The notes under the pieces: model-generated
Database searches by the model: none
Seen by the model: the letters and a program-made list of their open reading frames with translations, nothing else
Told to the model about the DNA's origin: nothing
From: an uncultured Clostridia bacterium
GTDB taxonomy: Bacteria > Bacillota > Clostridia > Christensenellales > Aristaeellaceae
Reading direction: 5' to 3'
Assembly (NCBI GenBank): GCA_947166705.1
Contig: CAMVFE010000010.1
Span: 1 to 58,826, forward strand
Length of the DNA: 58,826 nucleotides
Part shown: positions 35,522 to 44,626 of the stretch, piece after piece
Position numbering within the stretch: the first letter of the stretch is position 1
Layout of the letters: each line of letters opens with the position of its first letter
Translations under genes and position numbers: made by a program

Positions 35522-36322
35522 ATGAATAAAGTTTACGGATGCTTTCCCGGAGGGAAGCATAAGGCGCTGACCATGAGCTATGACGACGGGCGGGTGCAGG
35601 ACCGGAAACTGGTGGAGATTTTCAACCGCTGCGGGATCCGCGGAACATTTCACCTGAACAGCGGGCTGATGGACCAGGAAAACAGGATCTCCCCCGACGA
35701 GATTCCCGCCCTGTACGCGGGGCATGAGGTCGCCTGCCATACGGTGACACATCCGACCATTGCCCGCTGTCCACTGCCGGAGACCGCAGAGGAGGTTCTG
35801 GAGGACAGAAGGAGGCTGGAGGCCTGGACGGGCTGTCCGGTCCGGGGAATGAGCTATCCCAACGGATCCGTAAGCCGGGAGATCGAGCAGCTGCTGCCTG
35901 CGTGCGGCATCAGGTACAGCCGGATCACCGGCTCCAGCGAAAGCTTTGCGCTGCCCGAGAATCCTTACAGATGGCAGGCCACCTGCCACCACAACCACAA
36001 GCTGCTTGAGCTTGGCAAGGAATTCCTGGCGCTTTACAAGAAGCAGTATCTGTACCTGATGTATGTCTGGGGACACAGCTACGAATTTGACGACCGCGGA
36101 AACTGGAACCTGATGGAGGAATTCTGTCGCATGATGGGCGGACAGGAGGATATCTGGTACTGCACCAATATCGAATTCATGGACTGCATGGACGATTTCA
36201 GGCGCCTGCAGTTTGCAGCGGATAATTCTTTCGTGTATAATCCCTCCGTACGGGACTGCTGGATCACCGTGAACGACGGAATCCCGGTACGCGTCCCCGG
36301 CGGGAGCCAGATTTCGCTCTGA
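35522..36322 (+). CDS. Polysaccharide deacetylase family protein (NodB-like), cytoplasmic
   Basis: The product is 266 aa from the ATG at 35522, with AAGGAGG 9 nt upstream. NodB motif 1 is TMSYDDGRVQD (the second Asp binds metal), motif 2 is HTVTHPT, and SYPNGS corresponds to motif 3. There is no signal peptide, so the substrate is probably an intracellular or nucleoside-like sugar rather than cell wall. LMYVWGHSYEFDD near the end is typical of this single-domain subgroup. uxuA follows 74 bp behind on the same strand, which suggests shared sugar metabolism. Confidence 0.85.
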   Translation: MNKVYGCFPGGKHKALTMSYDDGRVQDRKLVEIFNRCGIRGTFHLNSGLMDQENRISPDEIPALYAGHEVACHTVTHPTIARCPLPETAEEVLEDRRRLEAWTGCPVRGMSYPNGSVSREIEQLLPACGIRYSRITGSSESFALPENPYRWQATCHHNHKLLELGKEFLALYKKQYLYLMYVWGHSYEFDDRGNWNLMEEFCRMMGGQEDIWYCTNIEFMDCMDDFRRLQFAADNSFVYNPSVRDCWITVNDGIPVRVPGGSQISL

Positions 36323-36396
36323 ACCGACCTGTTCCGTGAGGACGAAAGTTCGGGAACGAAGCATCATATTGAATCATCCGGAAGGAGCAACGGCCC

Positions 36397-37467
36397 ATGA
36401 AAATGACATTTCGGTGGTACGGCAGGAAGACGGATCCGATTCCCCTGAAGTATATCAGACAGATTCCCGGCGTGAGCGGGCTGATGGGCCTGCTTGAAAA
36501 ACCTGCGGGGGAGGACTGGCCGGAGGATGAATTTGCCGCGCTGAAGAGGGAAGTGAACGAAGCGGGGCTGGAAATCGAAGTCATCGAATCCGTGAACGTC
36601 CACGAGGATATCAAGACAGGACTTCCGTCCCGGGACAAGTATATCGAAAACTACATCTCCACGGTCAGAATGCTGGCCCGGCACGGCGTGAAGGTGATCA
36701 TCTACAACTTCATGCCCGTTTTTGACTGGCTGAGGACAGACCTGGCCCGGGTCATTCCTGAGGACGGCAGCAACAGCCTCTACTTCGACGAGCGGGATCT
36801 GGGCGCCATGGGCCCGCTTGAAATCGTCCGAAAAACCGCGGAAGGCAGCAGAGGTTTCACCCTGCCGGGCTGGGAACCGGAAAGGCTTGCCCTGCTGGAA
36901 ACCACGCTGAAGCAGTACGAAGGCATGACCGGCGACGACCTGCGGAAGAACTACAGATATTTCCTGGACGCCGTGATCACGGTCTGCGAGGAGAACGGCG
37001 TGCGTATGGCCTGCCACCCGGATGATCCTGCATGGCCGATCTTCGGCCTGCCGCGGATTGCGCACAGCCGGGAGGATTTCGACCGGATCGTGGCGCTGCA
37101 TGACAGCCCGGCGAATACGGTGTGCCTCTGCACAGGATCACTGGGCAGCAATCCGGACAACGATATTCCGGCGATCATCCGGCATTTCGGCAGCATGAAC
37201 CGGATCGGCGCCATGCATGTCCGCAACGTGAAGTATCTGGGCTATCATCATTTCCGCGAAGCCGCCCACCTGAGCTCGGAAGGAGATCTGGATCTGTACG
37301 AGATCATGAAAGCGGTCCATGAAACCTGTCCCGATACGTACATCCGCCCGGATCACGGGCGGATGATCTGGGACGAAAAAGGGCGCCCGGGATACGGCCT
37401 TTACGACAGGGCGCTCGGCGCGGCCTACCTGAACGGCCTGTGGGAAGCGCTGGAGAAGAATGGATAA
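36397..37467 (+). CDS. uxuA: Mannonate dehydratase
   Basis: The product is 356 aa, a TIM-barrel enzyme that dehydrates D-mannonate to 2-keto-3-deoxy-gluconate in glucuronate catabolism. Family stretches are [20 protein letters not shown] at the N-terminus, [32 protein letters not shown] with metal-binding His and Asp, [12 protein letters not shown] (Cys ligand), HVRNVKYL and [16 protein letters not shown] precedes the ATG. The rest of the glucuronate pathway is not in the window. Confidence 0.95.
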   Translation: MKMTFRWYGRKTDPIPLKYIRQIPGVSGLMGLLEKPAGEDWPEDEFAALKREVNEAGLEIEVIESVNVHEDIKTGLPSRDKYIENYISTVRMLARHGVKVIIYNFMPVFDWLRTDLARVIPEDGSNSLYFDERDLGAMGPLEIVRKTAEGSRGFTLPGWEPERLALLETTLKQYEGMTGDDLRKNYRYFLDAVITVCEENGVRMACHPDDPAWPIFGLPRIAHSREDFDRIVALHDSPANTVCLCTGSLGSNPDNDIPAIIRHFGSMNRIGAMHVRNVKYLGYHHFREAAHLSSEGDLDLYEIMKAVHETCPDTYIRPDHGRMIWDEKGRPGYGLYDRALGAAYLNGLWEALEKNG

Positions 37468-37511
37468 CGAATCGGACAGCCGGGCGCTGATTCCGGGAAA
37501 GGAAGGATAAT

Positions 37512-38687
37512 ATGCGGCATTTAGGATGGGCAGCGATTGCAGCCGCCCTGATGCTGACGGCGACCTCCGCGGCCTGCGCGGAAACCAAGCCCGTGACAGC
37601 CGGGGAAATCGATCAATTGACAGAACAGGTCAGGACGATGATGGTCCAGGAAAAACCGCTGAACAATCCCCTGGCGGAGGAGGCCTTTTCGGAGGACGGC
37701 TATGCCTGGCAGTTCGATTTCGGCGTCGTTTATACCGAACGGAGCAGCGACGCCGCAACGGCCGGCATCAATGCCTACCAGCTTATGGACAGCGAAACAG
37801 CCGGCCCCCGGGGGATCAGCCTGGACTGGGAAGTGAACCAGGTGATGGAAGCGGTTCCCTGCGATAACGAAGAGATGAAAGGAACCTTTCAGGAGGCTTT
37901 GCTGTATCTGGAAGGAAGCCCGGAGGAAGCCTTCTGCTACGGGCGGGTCCTGCGGGACGGGCAGCGGATTGCCGCCATCGAATACGGCTCGGTGGACGCG
38001 AAGTCGGGCAGGAGAACCGCGATGATTCTGGGAATCAGCGGCGACGGCGTGGCCTCCATCCGGGTAGAGAATTCCCCGGAGGTCCTGAGCGCGGAGGATA
38101 TCGCCGAACGCTACGGGGAGATGGAAGCGCTTTCCCGGGAATATCGGTATTCCCGCGTGCCCAGGAGCCGGAACGGCGCGGATCTGGAAATGTTCCACGA
38201 AGGGGACCTGGATTTTACCGCGCTGAGCTATCGGACAGCGGAACCCGAAATCATGGGCGAGAACGTGGAGGATATGCTGATCGACAACGATGACGGGACC
38301 TGGCTCCGCCGGGTGGACGGGGACGGATTTGAGGCTGTTTTCACCTGCGACAGCAGGGGGAAGAATGCCCGCCTGGTCAGCTACGCGATCCTGAGCCCGG
38401 ATCTGGAAGGCCCGCGGGGCGTCCGGCTGGGAGATCAGTTCTATGAGGATTTCACCCGTTTCCGCAGCGGGGAAGGCGAACTGGATCAGCAGGGACTGAC
38501 GGAAGTGCTGTACGGGCAGGTCGGAACCGCCCCCTACGGACTGGCGGAATACGGAGACGGCACAGAGATGGCGCTGCGCTATGTGACGCCGACGCTGGGA
38601 GGGCCTGACGTGGAGCTGCTGCTCAGATATCATGACACGGTGCTGTCGGAAATCATTCTGCATACGCTGGAAGAGGATGAATCGTAA
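37512..38687 (+). CDS. Secreted protein of unknown function with an internal duplication
   Basis: The product is 391 aa with a signal peptide (about 1-23, ending SAACAE). The mature protein looks like two related halves. One contains SETAGPRGISLDWEVNQVM near residue 95 and the other SPDLEGPRGVRLGDQFYED near 295, each followed by an acidic linker and a strand-rich stretch (AFCYGRVLRDGQRIAAIEYG and YGLAEYGDGTEMALRYVTP). I recognise no named family. Its stop overlaps the start of the next gene (TAATG), so the two proteins are made together. AAGGAAGGATAAT precedes the ATG. Confidence 0.7.
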   Translation: MRHLGWAAIAAALMLTATSAACAETKPVTAGEIDQLTEQVRTMMVQEKPLNNPLAEEAFSEDGYAWQFDFGVVYTERSSDAATAGINAYQLMDSETAGPRGISLDWEVNQVMEAVPCDNEEMKGTFQEALLYLEGSPEEAFCYGRVLRDGQRIAAIEYGSVDAKSGRRTAMILGISGDGVASIRVENSPEVLSAEDIAERYGEMEALSREYRYSRVPRSRNGADLEMFHEGDLDFTALSYRTAEPEIMGENVEDMLIDNDDGTWLRRVDGDGFEAVFTCDSRGKNARLVSYAILSPDLEGPRGVRLGDQFYEDFTRFRSGEGELDQQGLTEVLYGQVGTAPYGLAEYGDGTEMALRYVTPTLGGPDVELLLRYHDTVLSEIILHTLEEDES

Positions 38688-40594
38688 TGTGGATCGACCT
38701 GAGCTGCCCGGCGGAGGTCATCGGGACGGAACTGGTGCCGGAGGAGAACCTTGTCCGCCTGATCCTGATGGATCTGACGGACCGGGGAATTGACTCGTGC
38801 GAGGCAACGGTCCGGATACTGGACCGCGGGGAAGAGGAGACCGGCCGGGCCGTACACAGAGCCAGAGCGCTGAAGGGACGGCCTCACAGCGTTTTTTCCA
38901 TGACGGTGCCGTTTGAACTGACGGAAAAGGCATTCCGCGCCGAAGCCAGGCTGGACAAGGTGTGGTTCGACGACAACGACGTATGGCGGAGAAACCCTTC
39001 CAGAGAAATCGAATACGAATCCAACGCGCTTGAGCCGGGAAACGACCTGAACGCGCTGAAATTCGTCGCGGGAAACACTGCGGTGGGCTTTCCCAGCCAG
39101 CAGGCGGAGCTCTGGATCTGCGTATGCGGACGTCCCAACGCGAACTCGGAGGCCTTCTGCGGCCGCTGCCAGAGGCAGCGGGAGATGATTTTCCGCCAGT
39201 TTCAGCGCGGAGAGGTGCTGCGCCAGGTCAGCCAGAGAGAGCGCCAGCTGGAGCTGCAGACCCGGGGAGCCCGGGAGGAAACGGCGCAGATGCAGCGCCT
39301 TCGCGAGGAGGAATATAACCGGAAGCAGGTCGTCCGAAAGAGAAGGAAGGCGCTGCTGACCTTCCTGGCCGCAGCGCTTGCGCTGACAGCAGCCGTATTC
39401 TGGGGCGCTGAGCCCGGCCTGCGGCTCTGGAGCGCAGAAAAAGCACTGCGGGAAGACCGCCTGGAAGACGCCAGGGCGACGCTGGATTCGCTGGGGCAGT
39501 TTCCCGGCGCACCGGGCCTTCGGAGGGAGACGGAGATCAGGATTGCCCGCAGGGACGGAGAAGCCGCGGCGGCCGATGAATCGGCTTTCCCGGAGGAACG
39601 GATGGCGGAAACCGTCTCCGCGCTTCGGGAGAAAGGCGACGGAGAGGATGACAGCAATCTGGCGGACCGGGTGGAGCTCTCGATGGCCAGGGCGCTGCTG
39701 AAGGCAGGAAAGGCCGACCGGGCGGAGGATATCGCGAAACGCCTTCCGGAAACGACGGAGGGGCGGGACACCCTGCTTCGTGACTGCACTTTCTTCCGGG
39801 GAGAGCAGGCGCTGCGGGAGAACCGCTACGGGGACGCGAGAACCTTTTTTCTGAGTCTTGAGAATGACCCTGATGCCGCCCTGAAGGCAGAGGAGGCGCT
39901 CTACGAGGACGGGCTGGCCCGCATGGAGGCGGGCGAATACGACGCGGCGATTGAATGCTTTACAGAGCTGGGGAATTACCAGGACAGCCCGGGCATGATT
40001 TCCAAGAGCATGTATCTGAAAGCCTCCGTCCTGGAAAGCCAGGGAAAGATGGAGGAGGCCCGGCAGGCTTATCTGGCGGCAGGGAACTGGGAGGATGCGG
40101 AGGAGCGCGCCCAGAGCATCCGCTGGAACCAGGCGGAAGGCTTCCTGGAGGCAAAGGATTACGCTTCGGCGCTGCCGATCTATCAGGAGATGGACGGCTA
40201 CGAGGACGCCCGGGATAAGTGGATCCTCTGCGCCACGGAGGTTGCCCGGACGGCGTACCGCCAGCGGGAATACCTGATGGCCGCGGGCTATCTGGAAAAC
40301 CTTCCCGAACAGACGCGGGAGGCGAAGCAGATCCTGACCCGAGCCCTGTATCTGGGCGCCAAGGCAGCGGCGGACAGGGGAGAGCTGGAAGAAGCGGTCT
40401 CCCTGATGGAACGCGTTTCCACTTACGGAGACGCGCAGAAAAACATCCGCAACTGGCGGATGGAGATCGCCCAGCAGCGGATGGACGAGGGAAAGTATGA
40501 GGAAGCGAAGGCCGTCCTGCAGCCGGTCGCGGATCAGTATCAGGCCCAGAAGCTGCTGAAAGAGATCGAGAAGATGCTGGCTCCGGAAGAGTAA
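38687..40594 (+). CDS. Membrane protein with zinc ribbon, coiled coil and TPR-like repeats
   Basis: The product is 635 aa. A beta-rich N-terminal domain (1-140) precedes a zinc-ribbon-like CVCGRPNANSEAFCGRC near 146. A charged Glu/Arg/Gln coiled coil (about 165-220) leads into one membrane segment (about 222-243). After it come at least six TPR-like helical pairs to the C-terminus (EEALYEDGLARMEAGEYD, ESQGKMEEARQAYLAAG, DRGELEEAVSLMERVS). The topology suggests a cytoplasmic sensor part and an external or assembly TPR part. Coupling to the secreted protein before it suggests joint work at the cell surface. There is no named family and no known function. Confidence 0.7.
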   Translation: MWIDLSCPAEVIGTELVPEENLVRLILMDLTDRGIDSCEATVRILDRGEEETGRAVHRARALKGRPHSVFSMTVPFELTEKAFRAEARLDKVWFDDNDVWRRNPSREIEYESNALEPGNDLNALKFVAGNTAVGFPSQQAELWICVCGRPNANSEAFCGRCQRQREMIFRQFQRGEVLRQVSQRERQLELQTRGAREETAQMQRLREEEYNRKQVVRKRRKALLTFLAAALALTAAVFWGAEPGLRLWSAEKALREDRLEDARATLDSLGQFPGAPGLRRETEIRIARRDGEAAAADESAFPEERMAETVSALREKGDGEDDSNLADRVELSMARALLKAGKADRAEDIAKRLPETTEGRDTLLRDCTFFRGEQALRENRYGDARTFFLSLENDPDAALKAEEALYEDGLARMEAGEYDAAIECFTELGNYQDSPGMISKSMYLKASVLESQGKMEEARQAYLAAGNWEDAEERAQSIRWNQAEGFLEAKDYASALPIYQEMDGYEDARDKWILCATEVARTAYRQREYLMAAGYLENLPEQTREAKQILTRALYLGAKAAADRGELEEAVSLMERVSTYGDAQKNIRNWRMEIAQQRMDEGKYEEAKAVLQPVADQYQAQKLLKEIEKMLAPEE

Positions 40595-40612
40595 TCAGCG
40601 AAAGGACTGCCT

Positions 40613-41902
40613 ATGGAGAAAAAATGGATTCCGGAGCTGGACGGCCTTCGGGTGCTGATGATCCTGATCGTCAGCTGGTACCACATCTGGCAGCAGAGCT
40701 GGCTTACCCCTGTCATCGGAGGCTATTCGCTGGACTACCTGCTGCGAAGCGGGTACCTGTGGGTGGACGGAACCGTGCTTCTGAGCGCTTTTCTGCTGTA
40801 TCTTCCCTATGCGGGCGTATCCGTCCGGGGAATGCAGATGCCTGACATACGGATCTTCTACCGGAGAAGGGCGCGCAGGATCCTGCCGGGATATTATACG
40901 ATCCTCCTTCTGACCTTCTTTGGGATCTGCATACCTTTCGGACTGTATACAAGCCCCCAGTACATGGTGAAGGATGCAGTCACCCACCTGACCTTTACCT
41001 TCCCGTTTTTCAGGGATACATACATCAGCACACCGCTTGGAGCGGCCTGCTGGACGCTGGCGATCGAGACGCAGGCCTACATTCTGTTTCCCTGGATGGC
41101 CCGCGCCTCGCTGAAGCATCCGGTAAAAACCTTCGGATGGATGCTTGCGGCCTGCTTCGGATTCCGGCTCTGGTGTCTGTGGAGCCTGAGCGATTTCAAT
41201 ATGGTGGTTAACCAGCTGCTCAATTTTCTGGATCTGTATGTGCTGGGATGCCTGATGGCGCTGGGATATGAGAGGCTCCGCATGCGCGAAGCACGGAGGG
41301 GGGAGATCGCGAAGGGAAGCAGGTGGATTGCTACCGGCCTGTTCCTGCTGGCCTTCTGGGGCCTGCTGCGTATGGCGAGGATCCAGGCGGCGTCCAGCGT
41401 ATACAGCGCGGAGCAGGGCATCGCGGGATGGATCGGAAGACTGCTCGGTATGGGACCCTTCAACAGCAACTATCCCATTATTCAGCGGAATCAGATGCTG
41501 TACAGGCCGGTGTTCGGCGTTCTCTTCGGAACGCTGATCCTTTCCGCCCCCTTCAGCCTGAAGCCGCTGCGGAAGATTCTGGGAAACAGGCTGACGCATT
41601 TCCTGGCCGGAATCAGCATGAACTACTATTTGGCGCATCAGACGGTGATCGTTCATATGCGCCGGGTGGGATTTCCGCCCAGCGAGCACGAATTTCCAAA
41701 CCAGGCGGGAGAACAGCCGTGGCAGACGCAGTATGTGGCGCTGGCCTTCCTGCTTTCCCTGGCGGCGGCTGCGGCTGTGACCTGGCTGGCTGAAAAGCCG
41801 ATTCAGAGGTGGATCGACCGCCGGGAAAGCGCCCCGGGGAGGACCGGCGGGACAGCGGAGGAAAGCCCGGGTAAAACGGAACACGGAGGAAAGCCCGGAT
41901 AA
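40613..41902 (+). CDS. Acyltransferase family 3 membrane protein
   Basis: The product is 429 aa with about ten membrane helices. The acyltransferase-3 signature is at the N-terminus: PELDGLRVLMILIVSWYH, with the catalytic-type His, then YRRRARRILPGYY with the conserved Arg. WTLAIETQAYILFP is the usual loop region. Members O-acetylate or O-succinylate cell-wall and surface glycans. It follows the TPR protein by 18 bp, so the three genes 37512-41902 form one unit. A cell-envelope role for the unit is inferred from this. Confidence 0.88.
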   Translation: MEKKWIPELDGLRVLMILIVSWYHIWQQSWLTPVIGGYSLDYLLRSGYLWVDGTVLLSAFLLYLPYAGVSVRGMQMPDIRIFYRRRARRILPGYYTILLLTFFGICIPFGLYTSPQYMVKDAVTHLTFTFPFFRDTYISTPLGAACWTLAIETQAYILFPWMARASLKHPVKTFGWMLAACFGFRLWCLWSLSDFNMVVNQLLNFLDLYVLGCLMALGYERLRMREARRGEIAKGSRWIATGLFLLAFWGLLRMARIQAASSVYSAEQGIAGWIGRLLGMGPFNSNYPIIQRNQMLYRPVFGVLFGTLILSAPFSLKPLRKILGNRLTHFLAGISMNYYLAHQTVIVHMRRVGFPPSEHEFPNQAGEQPWQTQYVALAFLLSLAAAAAVTWLAEKPIQRWIDRRESAPGRTGGTAEESPGKTEHGGKPG

Positions 41903-41924
41903 GACGGAACAGCGGAGAGAGAAT

Positions 41925-41955
41925 GAAAAAACAGTCCTCCCTGAAGGGAGAACTG
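41925..41955 (-). terminator. Terminator of the AraC-type gene
   Basis: On the minus strand a 9-bp stem with one mismatch (41947-41955 with 41932-41940) is followed by a run of six T and ATTC. It lies 35 bp behind the AraC stop codon. Confidence 0.75.
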
Positions 41956-41989
41956 CCAAATCGTTTGATCCGGATGGAGAGAAAGCTGT

Positions 41990-42898
41990 TTATTTTTTCT
42001 CTTTCCGGGTGACGCCGCGGATGGTGGCATTCGGATCAGAGGCCTGCTTCATGAAGGCGCTGGGACTGATCCCGACGATGTTCTTGAACTGCTTGGAGAA
42101 ATGGTAGGGATCCTGCATGCCGACCTCAATGCCGGCCTGGCGGACAGAGTAATTCTGATCCCTCAGCAACTCCTTGGCGCGTTCCATCTTGCAGTGCAGC
42201 ACATAGCTGAGCGGGGGCATGCCGACCTCGGCCACAAAACGTTTGCGGAAGGTTTCCATCGGCATGCGGGAGATGGCGGCCATTTCGGCCAGGGAATAAT
42301 TATCCCGGTACTGATTGGCCCGCAGCGCATCCACGACCTTGGCAATTTCATGGCTCAGCATCGCATCCATCGCGACCGGCTGGCCCCAGTGGCTGGCAAT
42401 CATCCCATAGAGCAGATGCTGCAGCTGATAGGTCGCGTCAGAGCTTCCGGAATGGCGGACGATCACCTGAACGATCTGGGAAGCCAGATACAGCTGGCTG
42501 GGAAGAGCGCCCTGCCGAAGGGGCATATGCAGGAGGGCTCCCATCTTCCGTACGACGAGCGGACTCAGCGGTCCCTCAAGCGCGATCCAGAGGCAGTGCC
42601 CATGGCCTTCCGTTTCCAGGGATGCGGGCCTGTCCCCTCCGGGAAGGAAGCAGGTTGAGCCGGCCTTGAGAGAGAGCTCGTGCTGATCCCACCGCAGCAG
42701 AACATCGCCGGATTCCACCGCGAGCCAAATCCACTGCTCATGCTCGCGGAGCGGATAGACCCCCTTTTCGAGCACGAAGCTGCCGGCCGCGTGAATCCAG
42801 GCGCCGCTGGCCAGCGTCAGACTGCCTGGCTTGTGAAATCCTTCAACAGCCAGAGAAGCAAGCTCCTCCGGAATAATCTGCAAAAAGAAGGAATCCAT
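41990..42898 (-). CDS. AraC family transcriptional regulator
   Basis: The product is 302 aa. A cupin-like sensor domain (about 15-135, with HEQWIWLAVESGDVLL and LKAGSTCFLPGG) is followed by a typical AraC double-HTH domain (about 200-290). The first HTH is SLAEMAAISRMPMETFRKRF; the second reads SVRQAGIEVGMQDPYHFSKQFK, with the family signature. GGAGGG precedes the ATG. It should respond to a sugar or similar ligand. It is divergent from a glycosyltransferase and has its own promoter. Its target is not evident. Confidence 0.92.
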   Translation of the reverse strand: MDSFFLQIIPEELASLAVEGFHKPGSLTLASGAWIHAAGSFVLEKGVYPLREHEQWIWLAVESGDVLLRWDQHELSLKAGSTCFLPGGDRPASLETEGHGHCLWIALEGPLSPLVVRKMGALLHMPLRQGALPSQLYLASQIVQVIVRHSGSSDATYQLQHLLYGMIASHWGQPVAMDAMLSHEIAKVVDALRANQYRDNYSLAEMAAISRMPMETFRKRFVAEVGMPPLSYVLHCKMERAKELLRDQNYSVRQAGIEVGMQDPYHFSKQFKNIVGISPSAFMKQASDPNATIRGVTRKEKK

Positions 42899-42944
42899 GG
42901 CTTTCCCTCCGTCCTATGTGACCATATTATACAAATTCACGTTC

Positions 42945-42973
42945 AGTATACATTTGTCGGTTCCGAATGTCAA
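42945..42973 (-). promoter_or_regulatory. Promoter of the AraC-type gene
   Basis: On the minus strand TTGACA (42968-42973), a 17-bp spacer and TATACT (42945-42950), 46 bp before the ATG. Confidence 0.8.
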
Positions 42974-43025
42974 TGGGTCGCGAAAAATATATCCGGAAGA
43001 AAATGATCAGAATCAGGAGCGAATC

Positions 43026-44507
43026 ATGATGAGCAGGTGGCAGAGATTCAGGGAATATGCGGAGACGCACGGCATTCAGTATACGCTTTACCGCTGCGGC
43101 GAGAAGCTGGGGCAGGCGGCGCTGGGGACTTGGGACCGCAAATGGCGAAAGGAAAAGGCTTCGGAGGAAACGCTGCGCCTGCAGAGGGAGAATCCGCCGA
43201 AGGCCGGGCTGATCAGCGTCGTGATTCCGGTATATAATACGAAGCCCGTATTTCTGAAGGAGCTGCTGGAAAGCCTGACCGCTCAGAGCTATCCGGAGTG
43301 GGAGGCCATCCTGTATGACGGCGGAAGCACGAGGCGCGAGACGGTTTCCCTGCTGGACAGGGCCGCAGAAGAAGAAAAGCGCTTCCATGTCGTTCACGCC
43401 GCGGAAAACCTGGGAATTGCCGGGAACACCAACGAAGCCATCCGAAGGGCTTCGGGGGAGTATATCGCGCTGTGCGATCATGACGATATCCTGACGCCGG
43501 ACGCGCTGTGGCGCATGGCGGAAGCGATCGAAAAGGACGATCCGGATCTGCTTTATTCGGACGAGGACATGATCACGGAAAACGGAAAGAGGCATATGGA
43601 TCCGCATCGGAAACCGGGCTATCAGCCTGAAACGCTGGCCGCGGAAAATTATATGAGCCATCTGGGCGTTATCCGGGCCCGGACGCTCCGGGAGGTCGGC
43701 GGCCTGCGCGAGGGATACGACGGCAGCCAGGACCATGAGCTCTATCTCCGCATCGCTGCCCATACACGGAGAATCGTACACGTTCCCTACATCCTGTACA
43801 GCTGGCGGAAGGTGAAGTCCTCGATGAGCAGAACGCATCTGGATCAGTGCCTGGCGGCGGGCTGCAGGGCCAACGAGGATCTGTCGGCGATTCCGGTTAC
43901 GGCAGTGCCGGTGGACCGGAAAATCCGGCTGTGGTATGACTTCCCCCGGGGAAAGATCACGGAAGCGGTCATCTTCAGCAGCACGGAAGAAGCCTGCAGG
44001 GCAGCGCTGGAGGATCTGGAACAGGCGGCGCCATGGCCGGGCCTGACTGCGACGCTGGCAGTGACGGATCTGGAAGGGCTGTACGAAGCCCTGAACCAGG
44101 CGGCGGAGGAGAGCACGGCGGATTATCTGCTTTTCCTGGATGCGGCGGGAATGGTGGAAACCCGTCATTTCTTCCGCGAACTGCTGATGTATGCGCAGAT
44201 GGACGGCGTGGGCGGCGTGACGCCCGTGCTGATTGACCGGAAGAACAGGATTACCTTTGGGGGATGGGTAAAGGGGCAGAATGATCAGGCGGGACTGAAA
44301 AACGGGGCAGGCGGTCCGCGGGACCGCATGAATAAGGTCCATAATGTTGACGGAGTATCCCCGTGCTGCATGATGGTCCGGCGGGATCAGTTTGTCCCCT
44401 TCGGGACGGAGAATCCCGGGAGAAGATATGTCTATACGCCCCATGCGGTATTTCTCTGCGAGGACGAGGAGGTCCTGAAGCTTTCCCCGACGGTTCCTGT
44501 TCCATAA
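43026..44507 (+). CDS. Family 2 glycosyltransferase, apparently shortened
   Basis: The product is 493 aa from the ATG at 43026 (AGGAG upstream); the next codon is also ATG. The GT2 domain (about 58-270) has SVVIPVYNTKPVFLKELLESL, ALCDHDDILTPDAL (donor-binding DHDD) and the SQDHELYLRIA acceptor region. A second, degenerate GT2-like part follows (TADYLLFLDAAGM). Near the end CCMMVRRDQF runs straight into YVYTPHAVF, while related two-domain enzymes have about 40 residues between these motifs. This suggests an in-frame deletion in the second domain. It probably acts in surface glycan synthesis. Confidence 0.85.
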   Translation: MMSRWQRFREYAETHGIQYTLYRCGEKLGQAALGTWDRKWRKEKASEETLRLQRENPPKAGLISVVIPVYNTKPVFLKELLESLTAQSYPEWEAILYDGGSTRRETVSLLDRAAEEEKRFHVVHAAENLGIAGNTNEAIRRASGEYIALCDHDDILTPDALWRMAEAIEKDDPDLLYSDEDMITENGKRHMDPHRKPGYQPETLAAENYMSHLGVIRARTLREVGGLREGYDGSQDHELYLRIAAHTRRIVHVPYILYSWRKVKSSMSRTHLDQCLAAGCRANEDLSAIPVTAVPVDRKIRLWYDFPRGKITEAVIFSSTEEACRAALEDLEQAAPWPGLTATLAVTDLEGLYEALNQAAEESTADYLLFLDAAGMVETRHFFRELLMYAQMDGVGGVTPVLIDRKNRITFGGWVKGQNDQAGLKNGAGGPRDRMNKVHNVDGVSPCCMMVRRDQFVPFGTENPGRRYVYTPHAVFLCEDEEVLKLSPTVPVP

Positions 44508-44576
44508 GGAGCGGGGGAGGACGTCGGATCGGCTTTCTTCGTACCGCTGATTGCACGGAAAATGAATAAAACCCAG

Positions 44577-44610
44577 AAAAAGCGCTTCCCGGTTTGGTCC
44601 GGGAAGCGCT
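44577..44610 (-). terminator. Terminator of the SH3/PG-binding protein gene
   Basis: A perfect 12-bp stem (44581-44592 with 44599-44610) and a 6-nt loop, followed on the minus strand by TTTTTCTGGGTTTT. On the plus strand the T-tract is poor, so it mainly serves the minus strand. Confidence 0.85.
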
Positions 44611-44626
44611 TCCTGTCGGATTGGGA

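Noticed and set aside
36325-36365. Hammerhead-ribozyme-like bases (TCCGTGAGGACGAAA) before uxuA
   Set aside because: The CUGAUGA core is missing, the closing pair of stem II is broken, and no stem III with a cleavage site follows. Probably chance.
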